DNA from: Gemmobacter lutimaris
GTDB taxonomy: Bacteria > Pseudomonadota > Alphaproteobacteria > Rhodobacterales > Rhodobacteraceae
Assembly (NCBI RefSeq): GCF_003570715.1
Contig: NZ_QXXQ01000012.1
Coordinates: 62,001-126,000, forward strand
DNA: 64,000 bases
Direction: 5' to 3'
Within the stretch, counting starts at the first letter, position 1, and every line of letters begins with the position of its first letter. The translations under genes were made by a program, and so were the position numbers. This document shows, one piece after another, positions 16,811 to 25,316 of this stretch. The notes below the pieces were generated by a model. The model saw only the letters and a list, made by a program, of their open reading frames with translations, made no database searches and was not told where the DNA came from.

Positions 16811-19321
16811 TCAGTCGCCTGCCCGCAACACCCGCGCCGGGCGCACCCCCAAGGGCCGCAGCGCGAAGGCCAGTCCTGCCAGCAAGGTCAGCCCGACGCC
16901 GCCCGCGACGATGGCCAAGGCCGACCACGGCTCGAAGGCGAATGGCGCGTCCATGACAAAGCGCATCACCGCCCAGCCCGCCACGCCGCCCGCAAAGATC
17001 GCGACCAGCCCCGCCGCCGCCCCGGTCAACCCGGCGCGCAGCGCAAAACTGAGAAGGATGCGCCCGCGCGTGGCACCCAGCACCTTGAGCACCGCCGCCT
17101 CGTAAACCCGGGCGCGTTCGCCCGCAGCCGCCGCGCCGATCAGCACGACGAAACCCGTGGCCAGCACCGCCGCCGCCGCCCATGCGGTTGCCGTGGCAAT
17201 GGCGTCCAGCGCCTCGGTCACGCGGGCGATGGCGTCGCGCACCCGGATCGCGGTGATATTCGGCCATGTGCCCGCCAGATCGCGCAGGATGCGCGCCTCG
17301 TCCTGCGGCGGGGCGTAGATCGTGGCGATATGGGTATGCGGCGCCCCCGACAGCGCGCCGGGGTTCATCGTCATCACGAACCCCATGCCGCCGGTGGCGA
17401 AATCCACCGCGCGCAGGCTGGTGACGGTGGCTGTGATGTCGCGGCCCAGCACGTTGACGGTGATACTGTCGCCGAGCTTCAGCCCGATCTCGGCGGCCTC
17501 CTCGGCCGAAAAGCTGATCTGCGGCGGACCGTCATAGCCCTTGGGCCACCAGTCGCCCGCGACGACCTTGGTGCCCTCGGGCGGCGTTTCGGCATAGGTC
17601 AGCCCGCGGTCACCGCGCACCACCCAGTGATCACCCGCGACCTCCTTGGCCGGGCGGCCGTTGATCTGGGTGATGACGCCGCGCAGCATCGGCGCGCTTT
17701 CGACACGGCTGATGGCGGGATCACTGTTCACTCGGTCAAGAAACGGGCCGATCTGGTCGGGCTGGATGTCCACGAAGAAATAGGCCGGCGCGCGGGTCGG
17801 CAGGTCGCGGTCGATGGCGGCGCGCAGGTTTGCGTCGATCTGCCCCACGGCGGCCAGCACCGAAAGGCCAAGGCCCAGCGACAGCACCACCGGCAATGCC
17901 TCGCCGCGCGGGGCGGCGATGGCGCCCAGGGCCGCGCGCAGGGCGACGCGGCCGCGCATCCGCCGCGCAAGCCCGCGCGCAACGCGCCGCAGCGCCAATC
18001 CCGCCAAGGCCAGCACGCCGAGCGACGCCGCGACGCCGCCCGCCGTGCCCAGCGCAAGGCCCCACATGCCGGAAAGCCAGACCGCCGCACCGATCAGCAG
18101 CGCCGCCAGTGCCGCGATGGCCAGAATGCGGCCCGGCGCAGGCAAGCCGCCCCGCCCGGCCCCGCGATACAGCGCCGCCGCGCGCACATGTTCCACCTGC
18201 GCCAGCGGCCAGAGCGTGAACAGCAGCGCGGTGATCAGACCATAGAAGGCCGCCTCGACCAGAGGGCCGGGATAGACGGCAAATTCCACCGGAAAGGGCA
18301 GCGCACCGGCGATCAGTGGCCCGGCCAGCACCGGCACCAGCGCACCCAGCACCAGCCCGATGACCACCCCCACCGCCGCCAGCACGGCCGCCTGCACCAG
18401 AAACAGCCGGAAGATCAGCCCGCTTTCGGCGCCCAGCGTCTTCAGCGTGGCGATGACCGGCACCTTTTCCTCGGCCCAGGCGCGCACGGCGGCGGAAACA
18501 CCGACGCCGCCGACCGCAAGCCCGGCCAGCCCCACCAGCACGAGGAAAGACCCGATCCGATCCACGAAGCGTTCTACCCCCGGCGCGGCGCGCCGGCTGT
18601 CGCGCCAGCGCAACCCCTTGTCGGTGAACCGCGACTCGGCCGCCGCCTGCACGGCATCCAGATCGGTGCCCGGCGGCAGGTCCAGCCGGTATTTCGTTTC
18701 AAACAGCGCACCGGGCACCAGCAGGCCCGAATTTGCCAGATCCGCGCTGCGCACCAGCGTTGGCGGACCAAGACCAAAGCCCCCCGTTGCACTGTCGGGC
18801 TGGCGGATCAGGGCCGCCGCGACGCGAAAGGCCTGTGTGCCCAGCTTGACGGTGGCGCCGGGTGCAAGGCCCAGCCGGTCCATCAGAACCGGGTCGATCA
18901 CCGCGCCGGGCAAGCCATCGCGCGGCGCCAGCGCCTCGGCCAGCGGCATCGGCGGGTCCAGCAGCACCTCGCCTTTCAGCGGGTAAAGATCGTCCACCGC
19001 CGTGATCTGCGTCAGCCCGCGTTCCGCGCCCGCGACCAGCATGGAACGGAAATCCACCACCTCGGACACGCGGCCCGCGACACCTGCCATAAAGGCGCGT
19101 TCATCGTCATCGGCATAGCGATAGGTAAATTCCATCTGCGCATCGCCGCCCAGCAAAACCGCGCCCTGCGCATCCAGCCCGGCATGTATGGCGCCGCGCA
19201 ACTCGCCCACTGCCGCGATGGCGGCGACACCCAGCGCGATACAGGCGAGGAAGATGCGGAAGCCCCGGATGCCGCCGCGCAATTCACGCCGCGCCAGCCG
19301 AATCGCCAGAGGCCAGCTCAT
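16811..19321 (-). CDS. ABC transporter permease, FtsX/YbbP type
   Basis: A large (836 aa) permease with two FtsX-like modules. It has an N-terminal membrane segment (FLACIALGVAAIAAVGELRG), an extracytoplasmic domain, three to four membrane helices around residues 260-350, a second block near 390-450, another external domain and a final cluster of helices. It ends LGVRPARVLRAGD. This architecture matches E. coli YbbP, which with YbbA forms an ABC machine thought to move lipids or hydrophobic molecules at the envelope rather than import nutrients. Its start overlaps the ATPase stop by 4 bases. The esterase TesA is divergent from the ATPase, the same neighbourhood as in E. coli. Confidence 0.9.
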   Translation of the reverse strand: MSWPLAIRLARRELRGGIRGFRIFLACIALGVAAIAAVGELRGAIHAGLDAQGAVLLGGDAQMEFTYRYADDDERAFMAGVAGRVSEVVDFRSMLVAGAERGLTQITAVDDLYPLKGEVLLDPPMPLAEALAPRDGLPGAVIDPVLMDRLGLAPGATVKLGTQAFRVAAALIRQPDSATGGFGLGPPTLVRSADLANSGLLVPGALFETKYRLDLPPGTDLDAVQAAAESRFTDKGLRWRDSRRAAPGVERFVDRIGSFLVLVGLAGLAVGGVGVSAAVRAWAEEKVPVIATLKTLGAESGLIFRLFLVQAAVLAAVGVVIGLVLGALVPVLAGPLIAGALPFPVEFAVYPGPLVEAAFYGLITALLFTLWPLAQVEHVRAAALYRGAGRGGLPAPGRILAIAALAALLIGAAVWLSGMWGLALGTAGGVAASLGVLALAGLALRRVARGLARRMRGRVALRAALGAIAAPRGEALPVVLSLGLGLSVLAAVGQIDANLRAAIDRDLPTRAPAYFFVDIQPDQIGPFLDRVNSDPAISRVESAPMLRGVITQINGRPAKEVAGDHWVVRGDRGLTYAETPPEGTKVVAGDWWPKGYDGPPQISFSAEEAAEIGLKLGDSITVNVLGRDITATVTSLRAVDFATGGMGFVMTMNPGALSGAPHTHIATIYAPPQDEARILRDLAGTWPNITAIRVRDAIARVTEALDAIATATAWAAAAVLATGFVVLIGAAAAGERARVYEAAVLKVLGATRGRILLSFALRAGLTGAAAGLVAIFAGGVAGWAVMRFVMDAPFAFEPWSALAIVAGGVGLTLLAGLAFALRPLGVRPARVLRAGD

Positions 19322-20019
19322 GCCGCCACCTGCCCATCCGCGACTTTACCATCCACCAGCCGAACCACCCGGTCGCAGCGCGCGGCCAGTTCCGGCGCAT
19401 GGGTCACCAGCACCAGCGTGGCGCCATGGCGGTCGCGCAGGCCGAACAGCATGTCCATGATGGCGGCGCCATTCATCCCGTCCAGATTGCCGGTCGGCTC
19501 ATCTGCCAGCAGGATCGCCGGGCGCGGTGCCGCGGCGCGCGCCAGCGCCACGCGCTGCTGTTCGCCCCCCGACATCTGGGCCGGGTAGTGATCAAGCCGG
19601 TGGCCAAGGCCCACGGCGCGCAGTTCGGCCTCCGCACGGTCAAAAGCGTCACGGGCGCCGGCAAGCTCCAGCGGCACGGCCACGTTTTCCAGCGCGGTCA
19701 TGGTGGGGATCAGGTGGAAGCTCTGGAATACCACCCCCATGTTGCCCCGACGAAAGCGGGCCAGCGCGTCTTCGTCCATCGCGCCCAGATCCTGCCCCAG
19801 CGCGCTGACCTGACCCTGTGTGGCGCGTTCCAGCCCCCCCATCAGCATCAGAAGCGAGGATTTTCCCGAGCCGGAGGGGCCAATCAGACCCAGCGTCTCC
19901 CCCCGATCAACCGTCAGTGAGATGCCCTTGAGGATCTCGACCGCGCCCGCATTTCCGTTCAGGGTAAGCCCTGCCCCCTGCAACACCAGAATGGGATCGC
20001 CCATGCCGCTGACCGTCAT
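19318..20019 (-). CDS. ABC transporter ATP-binding protein, YbbA/LolD type
   Basis: Cytoplasmic ATPase (233 aa) energising the adjacent FtsX-type permease. It has Walker A GPSGSGKSS, signature MSGGEQQRVALARA, Walker B ILLADEPTGNLDG and a switch His in LVTHAPELA. The N-terminus ILVLQGAGLTLNGNAGAVEI fits the LolD/MacB/YbbA subfamily. The start is ATG 20019; ATG 20004 is an equally possible in-frame choice, as neither has a strong ribosome-binding site. The stop overlaps the permease start by 4 bases, so the two are translationally coupled. Divergent from tesA with a short shared promoter gap. Confidence 0.91.
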   Translation of the reverse strand: MTVSGMGDPILVLQGAGLTLNGNAGAVEILKGISLTVDRGETLGLIGPSGSGKSSLLMLMGGLERATQGQVSALGQDLGAMDEDALARFRRGNMGVVFQSFHLIPTMTALENVAVPLELAGARDAFDRAEAELRAVGLGHRLDHYPAQMSGGEQQRVALARAAAPRPAILLADEPTGNLDGMNGAAIMDMLFGLRDRHGATLVLVTHAPELAARCDRVVRLVDGKVADGQVAA

Positions 20020-20062
20020 CCGCTTCGCCTCTTGCCTGTCTGCCTCGGTTGGATATGGGACG

Positions 20063-20698
20063 GTGGCGCGATTTTGCAAAGCCTTGCCGATAGTTGCGAT
20101 GACGGTTCTGCCCGCAGGTGCCGAACCTGTGACCGTGGTTGCACTGGGGGACAGCCTGACCGCAGGCTATGGCCTGCCCGAGGGCGAGGGGCTGGTGCCA
20201 CAGTTGCAGGGCTGGCTCAGGGCACAGGGCAGTGATGCGGTGGTGGTGAATGCGGGCGTGTCGGGTGATACAACGGCGGGTGGGCTGGCGCGGCTTGACT
20301 GGTCGCTGACGCCGGAAACCGATGCTTTGATCGTGACGCTGGGCGGCAATGACCTGCTGCGCGGGCTGGACCCGGCGACGACGCGGGCCAATCTCGATGC
20401 CATTCTGGCCAAGGCACAGATGCGCAACCTGCCCGTCCTGCTGATCGGCCTGCCCGGCCCCGCGAATTTCGGCCCCGACTGGAAGGCCGAATTCGATGCG
20501 ATCTATCCTGATCTGGCGGCGAAATACGGCACGCTTCTGGTGCCGAATTTCATGGCTGGTCTGGGCAACGCAGACCCCGCAGCGTTGCGTGGGTTGATGC
20601 AGGGCGACGGCATCCACCCCAATGCCGAAGGGGTGGGCAAGATCGTCGCGGCGCTGGGGCCAGAGGTTCTGGCGCTGATCGCCCGTGCGGCCCCCTAA
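20063..20698 (+). CDS. tesA: TesA-type GDSL esterase/lysophospholipase
   Basis: Periplasmic SGNH hydrolase of the TesA/arylesterase group (thioesterase, protease I, lysophospholipase L1 in E. coli). The nucleophile Ser lies in ALGDSLTAGYGL, the oxyanion-hole Asn in TLGGNDLLRG, and the catalytic Asp and His in GDGIHPN. I place the start at GTG 20063, because it gives a plausible signal peptide (MARFCKALPIVAMTVLPAGA). An ATG at 20099 would lack the signal. The product is 211 residues. Divergent from the YbbA/YbbP-like ABC pair as in E. coli. The 3' end overlaps the convergent rpoH stop by 4 bases. Confidence 0.92.
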   Translation: MARFCKALPIVAMTVLPAGAEPVTVVALGDSLTAGYGLPEGEGLVPQLQGWLRAQGSDAVVVNAGVSGDTTAGGLARLDWSLTPETDALIVTLGGNDLLRGLDPATTRANLDAILAKAQMRNLPVLLIGLPGPANFGPDWKAEFDAIYPDLAAKYGTLLVPNFMAGLGNADPAALRGLMQGDGIHPNAEGVGKIVAALGPEVLALIARAAP

Positions 20699-21558
20699 AG
20701 CAGATCGGCAATTCCCGGCGCGTCGGTTTCCAGCGCGACGCGCAGCTTGCCATGGGCGGCGGCCTCGATCTGGCGCACCCGCTCTTTTGAAAGGCCAAGT
20801 TCCTGCCCCAGACTTTCCAGTGTCCGGCCCGGTGACCGCAATTGTCGTTCGGTCACGATCAGCCGCTCGCGCGCTGTCAACCCGGCCATCGCCTGCGTCA
20901 GCCAACTGCGCAACACATCGCGGTCATGCGCGGCCTCCACCACCTCGGCCGGGCGGGGGGCGTCGTCTTCCAGCAGATCCACCCATTCGCGGCCTTCACC
21001 TTCGGACGATTGCACGGCATTGAGAGAGAAGTCACCGCCGGACAACCGCGCCTCCATCATCTCGACATCGCTGAGGGAAACGCCAAGCTCCTCTGCCACG
21101 GCGACACGCAGCGCGCCGGGGCCGGGATGGCCCATCTCGCGGTCCAGCCGCGCCCGCACCCGGGCAAGGTTGAAGAACAGCGCCTTTTGGCCAGAGGTAG
21201 AACCCGTGCGCACCAGCGACCAGTCACGCATGACATGATCCTGCAACTCTGCCTTTACCCACCAGACAGCATAGGTGGAAAAGCGCACCCCCCGATCCGG
21301 GTCGAACCTGTCGGCTGCCTTCATCAGCCCCAGCGCGGCGGTCTGGATCAGGTCGTTCATCGGCGTGCCATAGCGGCGGAACTTCACCGCCATCGAAATC
21401 GCCAGCCGCATATAGGCATGGATCAGCCGGTTCAGCGCGGCCTGATCGCGCTCGTCGCGCCAGGCACGGGCCAATTTCAGCTCGGTTTCCGCATCCAGCA
21501 GTTCCGCCCGCATCGCTTGGCGGGACATGCGTTGATCTGTATATCCGTCAAGCGCCAT
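20695..21558 (-). CDS. rpoH: RNA polymerase sigma-32 family factor, RpoHII-like
   Basis: Alternative sigma factor (287 aa) for heat or oxidative stress promoters. Region 2 is clear (LIQTAALGLMKAADRFDP and VRFSTYAVWWVKAEL). The RpoH box follows (SGQKALFFNL), and region 4 is the C-terminal helix-turn-helix (ESLGQELGLSKERVRQIE). The N-terminus MALDGYTDQ and the lack of the long N-terminal arm of the housekeeping heat-shock factor resemble RpoHII of Rhodobacter sphaeroides, which serves the singlet-oxygen response; that subtype call is from memory. ATG 21558 has a GGGGGA ribosome-binding site. A candidate RpoE-type promoter lies 46-75 bases upstream, consistent with the known RpoE-to-RpoHII cascade. 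Confidence 0.9.
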   Translation of the reverse strand: MALDGYTDQRMSRQAMRAELLDAETELKLARAWRDERDQAALNRLIHAYMRLAISMAVKFRRYGTPMNDLIQTAALGLMKAADRFDPDRGVRFSTYAVWWVKAELQDHVMRDWSLVRTGSTSGQKALFFNLARVRARLDREMGHPGPGALRVAVAEELGVSLSDVEMMEARLSGGDFSLNAVQSSEGEGREWVDLLEDDAPRPAEVVEAAHDRDVLRSWLTQAMAGLTARERLIVTERQLRSPGRTLESLGQELGLSKERVRQIEAAAHGKLRVALETDAPGIADLL

Positions 21559-21603
21559 GACATTCCCCCGTCGGTGCCCGGTGTGATCTGTCGCCGGTTG
21601 CAA

Positions 21604-21633
21604 GAGATACGAGGCAAGCCGGTGACCGGATCA
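21604..21633 (-). promoter_or_regulatory. Candidate RpoE-type promoter of rpoH
   Basis: On the minus strand TGATCC (21633-21628) is followed after 18 bases by TATCT (21609-21605), about 46 bases before the rpoH start. RpoE promoters of Rhodobacter are described as TGATCC-like at -35 and TAAGA-like at -10. The -35 half matches well and the -10 half only partly. It overlaps the start of cobU on the other strand. Confidence 0.35.
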
Positions 21634-22170
21634 CAAGGAAAACAACTATCCCTGCCACAACTTTCAATCGTGCTGGGCGGTGCCCGTTCCGGCAAGTCAC
21701 GATTTGCTGAACGGCTTGTGACCGGGACAGGCCGCCCCCGCGTCTACATCGCCACGGCCGAGGCATGGGATGACGAGATGCGCGACCGCATCGCCACCCA
21801 TCGCAACGACCGCGGCGCAGACTGGCAGACCATGGAAGCGCCGCACGATCTGCCCGACGCATTGGCAAAGGTGCCTGCTGAGGCGGTGGTGCTGGTGGAC
21901 TGTGCGACGCTTTGGCTCACGAACCGCATGCTTGCCGAGGCAGATCTGGCGGCCGAGGCAGCGCGACTGGTCACCGCCCTTGCTGCCTGCCCGGCGCCGG
22001 TCGTGGTGGTCAGCAACGAGGTCGGCTGGTCCATCGTGCCGGAAAACGCACTGGCACGGCGGTTCCGGGATGAACAGGGTCGCCTGAACCAACGGCTTGC
22101 CGAGGAGGCGGGGCTGGTTGTCGCCGTCATCGCCGGGCTACCTGTCGTGCTGAAGGGACAACTGCCATGA
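21622..22170 (+). CDS. cobU: Adenosylcobinamide kinase/adenosylcobinamide-phosphate guanylyltransferase
   Basis: Bifunctional CobU/CobP enzyme of nucleotide-loop assembly in cobalamin synthesis. It phosphorylates adenosylcobinamide and then attaches GMP. The 182-residue protein has the P-loop VLGGARSGKSRFAE and the family motif YIATAEAWDDEMRDRIATH, with the guanylylated His in this region. It also has LVDCATLWLTN and VVSNEVGWSIVP. GTG 21622 with GAGG about 8 bases upstream is the start; longer upstream frames are antisense to rpoH. The stop overlaps the next gene by 4 bases (ATGA), so the phosphatase is translated together. Confidence 0.94.
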   Translation: MTGSQGKQLSLPQLSIVLGGARSGKSRFAERLVTGTGRPRVYIATAEAWDDEMRDRIATHRNDRGADWQTMEAPHDLPDALAKVPAEAVVLVDCATLWLTNRMLAEADLAAEAARLVTALAACPAPVVVVSNEVGWSIVPENALARRFRDEQGRLNQRLAEEAGLVVAVIAGLPVVLKGQLP

Positions 22171-22742
22171 AGCGGCTTTGGTGGGTCCGGCACGGGCCGA
22201 CGCATGAACGCGCCTTCTGCGGCTGGCGCGACGTGCCCGCCGATCTGTCTGACACTGCCGCCATTGCCCGGCTCGCCGCCCATCTGCCCGCAGGGGCGCC
22301 GGTCGTCTGCTCCACGCTGCTGCGCGCCCGTGCCACGGCAGACGCGCTTGCGGGGGGCCGTCCCCGCCTGCCCGCCCGCGACGATCTGCGCGAATTGCAT
22401 TTCGGTGAATGGGAAGGGCTGCGCTTCGACGAGGTCTCGGCCCGTGACCCGGAGCTGTCCCGCGCCTACTGGGAAGATCCCGGCGACATCGCCCCCCCCG
22501 GTGGCGAAAGCTGGAACGCCGCCGCGCTGCGAATTGACGGCGCGGTGCAGGCCCTGATGTCGGCGGCCACGCCCGATCTTGTCATCGTGGCACATATGGG
22601 GGTCATCCTGACCCGTCTGGCGCTGGCGCTGGACGAAACCCCGTCCGAGGCGCTGGGACACCGGATCGACCCTTTGTCGGTGACCTGCCTCGCCTTCGAG
22701 GGGCGACGCTGGCGGGCCGAAGCGATCAATCACATTCCGTGA
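22167..22742 (+). CDS. cobC: Histidine phosphatase, probable alpha-ribazole phosphatase
   Basis: Branch-1 histidine phosphatase (191 aa). The phosphorylated His lies in VRHGPTHERAF. Downstream are the catalytic acid region ELHFGEWEGLRFDEV and the second His in VIVAHMGVIL. The family ranges from sugar phosphatases to CobC. Overlap with cobU by 4 bases points to CobC, which dephosphorylates alpha-ribazole phosphate or the cobalamin phosphate during lower-ligand attachment. Function rests mainly on this context. Confidence 0.8.
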   Translation: MKRLWWVRHGPTHERAFCGWRDVPADLSDTAAIARLAAHLPAGAPVVCSTLLRARATADALAGGRPRLPARDDLRELHFGEWEGLRFDEVSARDPELSRAYWEDPGDIAPPGGESWNAAALRIDGAVQALMSAATPDLVIVAHMGVILTRLALALDETPSEALGHRIDPLSVTCLAFEGRRWRAEAINHIP

Positions 22743-22815
22743 TGGATCATCCGACAGAGTTTCGTTTCCGCACTTGAAAGTCTCGCGCTAGGGTGCGGAA
22801 AAGACGGAGCTTTCG

Positions 22816-23694
22816 ATGACCCTTTCCTACGATCTCGCCATCGGTGATCGCGCCTATTCCAGTTGGTCGCTGCGCGGCTGGCTGCTGTTCGAGGCTTTTG
22901 GCATTCCTTTCAAACAGCAACGCGCCCGGCTTTATACCGAGGAATTCCCGGCCCTTCTGGCCAATTTCTTCCCCGCCCGCACCGTGCCGGTGATGCGCAC
23001 GCCCGATGGCGTGGTGGTGGCCGAAAGCCTTGCCATGGCCGAGGAACTCGCCAGCCGCCACCCCGAGGCCGGGCATTGGCCCGCCGATCCGCGCGCCCGC
23101 GCCGTCGCCCGCGCGCTGGCGGCCGAAATGCACGCAGGTTTCACAGCCCTGCGCAGCCATTGCCCGATGAACCTGCGGGTTTCCTATGAAACCTGCGAAC
23201 CGCCCCCCGCGGTGTTGGCCGATCTGGAACGCCTGCAACAGATCTGGGCCTGGGCGCGCAAGGAAACCGGCGCGACGGGAGACTGGCTTTGCGGCCCCTA
23301 TTCGGTTGCCGATGTTTTCTTTGCCCCGGTCGCGGGCCGGATCGTCGGCTACAACCTGCCGGTGGGGGCGGAAGCTGCGGCCTATGTCGCAGCGCATCTG
23401 GCGCATCCCGCCTTCCGCCGCTGGCGGGCGATGGGTATGGTGGACGGGGCCGATCAGCCCTTTTACCGCCGCGAATGGCCGCAGCGCGCATGGCCCGGCC
23501 CGGCAGTGATGCCCGCTCGGGCGGTCGAGGGCACCGAGGCCGAAAACGACACCTGCCCCTATTCCGGCAAGCCCGTCACCCATACCCTTGAACTGGACGG
23601 CCGACGCTTCGGTTTCTGCAATGCCTTCTGCCGCGACAAGACGGTGGCCGACCCGGAAGCCTGGCCCGCCTTCATGGCCATTTACCGTTCGTAA
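22816..23694 (+). CDS. Glutathione S-transferase with C-terminal cysteine-rich domain
   Basis: The first 230 residues are a GST: an N-terminal thioredoxin-like half (YSSWSLRGWLLFEAFGIPF, then RTVPVM and AESLAMAEEL, the glutathione-binding Pro and Glu-Ser region) and an all-helical second half. The Ser-Trp-Ser near the start suggests a serine-type catalytic residue. Unusually, about 55 residues follow with CPYSGKPVTH (Cys247), then GFCNAFCRDKT (Cys268, Cys272). This resembles a small TRASH/YHS-type zinc or heme-metal binding domain and would make the protein about 290 residues rather than the usual 200-230. ATG 22816 follows cobC by 73 bases. Substrate unknown. Confidence 0.85.
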   Translation: MTLSYDLAIGDRAYSSWSLRGWLLFEAFGIPFKQQRARLYTEEFPALLANFFPARTVPVMRTPDGVVVAESLAMAEELASRHPEAGHWPADPRARAVARALAAEMHAGFTALRSHCPMNLRVSYETCEPPPAVLADLERLQQIWAWARKETGATGDWLCGPYSVADVFFAPVAGRIVGYNLPVGAEAAAYVAAHLAHPAFRRWRAMGMVDGADQPFYRREWPQRAWPGPAVMPARAVEGTEAENDTCPYSGKPVTHTLELDGRRFGFCNAFCRDKTVADPEAWPAFMAIYRS

Positions 23695-23737
23695 ACCATT
23701 CGCCTCTACCCGTTAACGAAGCTGAACGGGGCAGAGC

Positions 23738-25258
23738 ATGGTCGCGCGCACCTTTACCGTCGCCTTCGAAGGGGTCGAGGCCCGCATGGTCGAGGTGCAA
23801 TGCGCCGTGGCGGCGGGCCTGCCCTCCTTCTCGGTCGTGGGCCTGCCCGACAAGGCGGTGTCCGAAGCCAAGGAACGGGTGCGGGCCGCGCTTGCGACCA
23901 TGTCGATTGCCCTGCCGTCAAAGCGGATCACGGTGAACCTTTCGCCCGCCGATCTGCCCAAGGAAGGCTCGCATTTCGATCTGCCCATCGCGGTGGCGCT
24001 TCTGGCTGCGCTGGAAATCCTGCCACGCGATGAGGTGGAACAGGTGGTCTCGCTGGGAGAACTGTCGCTCGACGGGCGGCTGGTGCCTGTGGTTGGCGCC
24101 CTGCCTGCCGCGATGGCCGCAGCCGAAGCCGACCGAAAGCTGGTCTGCCCTCGGGCCTGCGGCGCCGAAGCCGCATGGGTGGGTGCCACGCAGGTTCTGG
24201 GCGCCGGAGCACTGGATCAGGTGGTGCGGCATTTCACCGGACAAAGCGCGATCACGCCGGCCGAAGCAGGCGAGATCGCCCGCCCGCCCCAGACCCGTGA
24301 CCTGCGCGATGTGAAGGGGCAGGAACGGGCGAAACGCGCGCTGGAAATCGCCGCTGCCGGGCGACATCACATGATAATGGTCGGCACACCGGGTTCGGGA
24401 AAATCCATGCTGGCGGCCCGGATGCCCGGCATCCTGCCGCCGCTTTCCGCCGCCGAGGCGCTGGAAACCTCGATGATCCACTCGCTTGCCGGACTTCTGG
24501 GCGATGGTGGCATCTCGCGTGAACGCCCCTTCCGCGAACCACATCACACCGCTTCGATGGCCGCCATCGTCGGTGGCGGACGCGGCGCGAAACCGGGCGA
24601 GATCAGCCTTGCGCATAACGGGGTGCTGTTTCTGGACGAGTTGCCCGAATTTCCCCGCGCCGTGCTGGAAACCCTGCGCCAGCCTATCGAGACCGGGGAT
24701 GTGGTGGTCGCACGCGCCAATGCGCATATCCGCTATCCCAGCCGCTTCCTGCTTGTGGCCGCCGCCAACCCCTGCAAATGCGGCTATCTCAGCGACCCCT
24801 CTCGCGCCTGCGCGCGCGCGCCCGGCTGCGGTGAAGATTATCTTGGCCGCATCTCTGGTCCGCTGATGGATCGCTTCGACCTGCGGGTCGATGTGCCCCC
24901 CGTCGCCTTCACCGACCTCGACCTGCCGGCCTCGGGCGATGATTCGTCCACCGTCGCGGCACGGGTCGCCATGGCGCGCGCGGTGCAGAGCCGCCGTTTC
25001 GCCGATTACCCCGAGTTGCGGGTGAATGCCGATGCCGAGGGCAGATTGCTGGAAGAGATCGCGACCCCCGACACCGAAGGGCGCGCGCTGTTGACGCGGG
25101 TCGCCGAACGCTTCGGCCTGTCGGCGCGCGCCTATCACCGCATCCTGCGCGTCTCTCGCACCATCGCCGATCTGGCCGGCGAGGCAGAGGTACGCAGCCC
25201 GCATGTGGCAGAGGCGGTCAGCTACCGTCTGTCGCTGGGCAATCCCCCCGCGCGCTGA
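23738..25258 (+). CDS. comM: ComM/YifB-family Mg-chelatase-like AAA+ ATPase
   Basis: 506-residue protein with an N-terminal Lon-S5-like domain (MVARTFTVAFEGVEARMVEV, LSPADLPKEGSHFDLPIAVA), a central AAA+ module and a C-terminal Mg-chelatase-type domain. Walker A is GTPGSGKSM and Walker B is GVLFLDELPEF, followed by a zinc-ligand-like cysteine group (NPCKCGYLSDPSRACARAPG). ComM is a hexameric helicase that promotes branch migration during natural transformation in Vibrio, and YifB is its widely conserved relative. It is convergent with gshB. The role in this organism is inferred from the family only. Confidence 0.93.
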   Translation: MVARTFTVAFEGVEARMVEVQCAVAAGLPSFSVVGLPDKAVSEAKERVRAALATMSIALPSKRITVNLSPADLPKEGSHFDLPIAVALLAALEILPRDEVEQVVSLGELSLDGRLVPVVGALPAAMAAAEADRKLVCPRACGAEAAWVGATQVLGAGALDQVVRHFTGQSAITPAEAGEIARPPQTRDLRDVKGQERAKRALEIAAAGRHHMIMVGTPGSGKSMLAARMPGILPPLSAAEALETSMIHSLAGLLGDGGISRERPFREPHHTASMAAIVGGGRGAKPGEISLAHNGVLFLDELPEFPRAVLETLRQPIETGDVVVARANAHIRYPSRFLLVAAANPCKCGYLSDPSRACARAPGCGEDYLGRISGPLMDRFDLRVDVPPVAFTDLDLPASGDDSSTVAARVAMARAVQSRRFADYPELRVNADAEGRLLEEIATPDTEGRALLTRVAERFGLSARAYHRILRVSRTIADLAGEAEVRSPHVAEAVSYRLSLGNPPAR

Positions 25259-25316
25259 ACAGGCCCGTCGTCCAGACCGGGAGCGAAAGGCCCCTGGTCA
25301 GGCGACGCAGCCGCGT

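Noticed and set aside
17330-19588. Long plus-strand frame opposite the FtsX-type permease
   Set aside because: Rich in His/Gln/Arg with no hydrophobic or catalytic pattern; the permease on the minus strand has a full topology.
20842-21621. Upstream extension of cobU by 260 codons
   Set aside because: It runs antisense through rpoH; GTG 21622 has its own ribosome-binding site and the normal CobU length.
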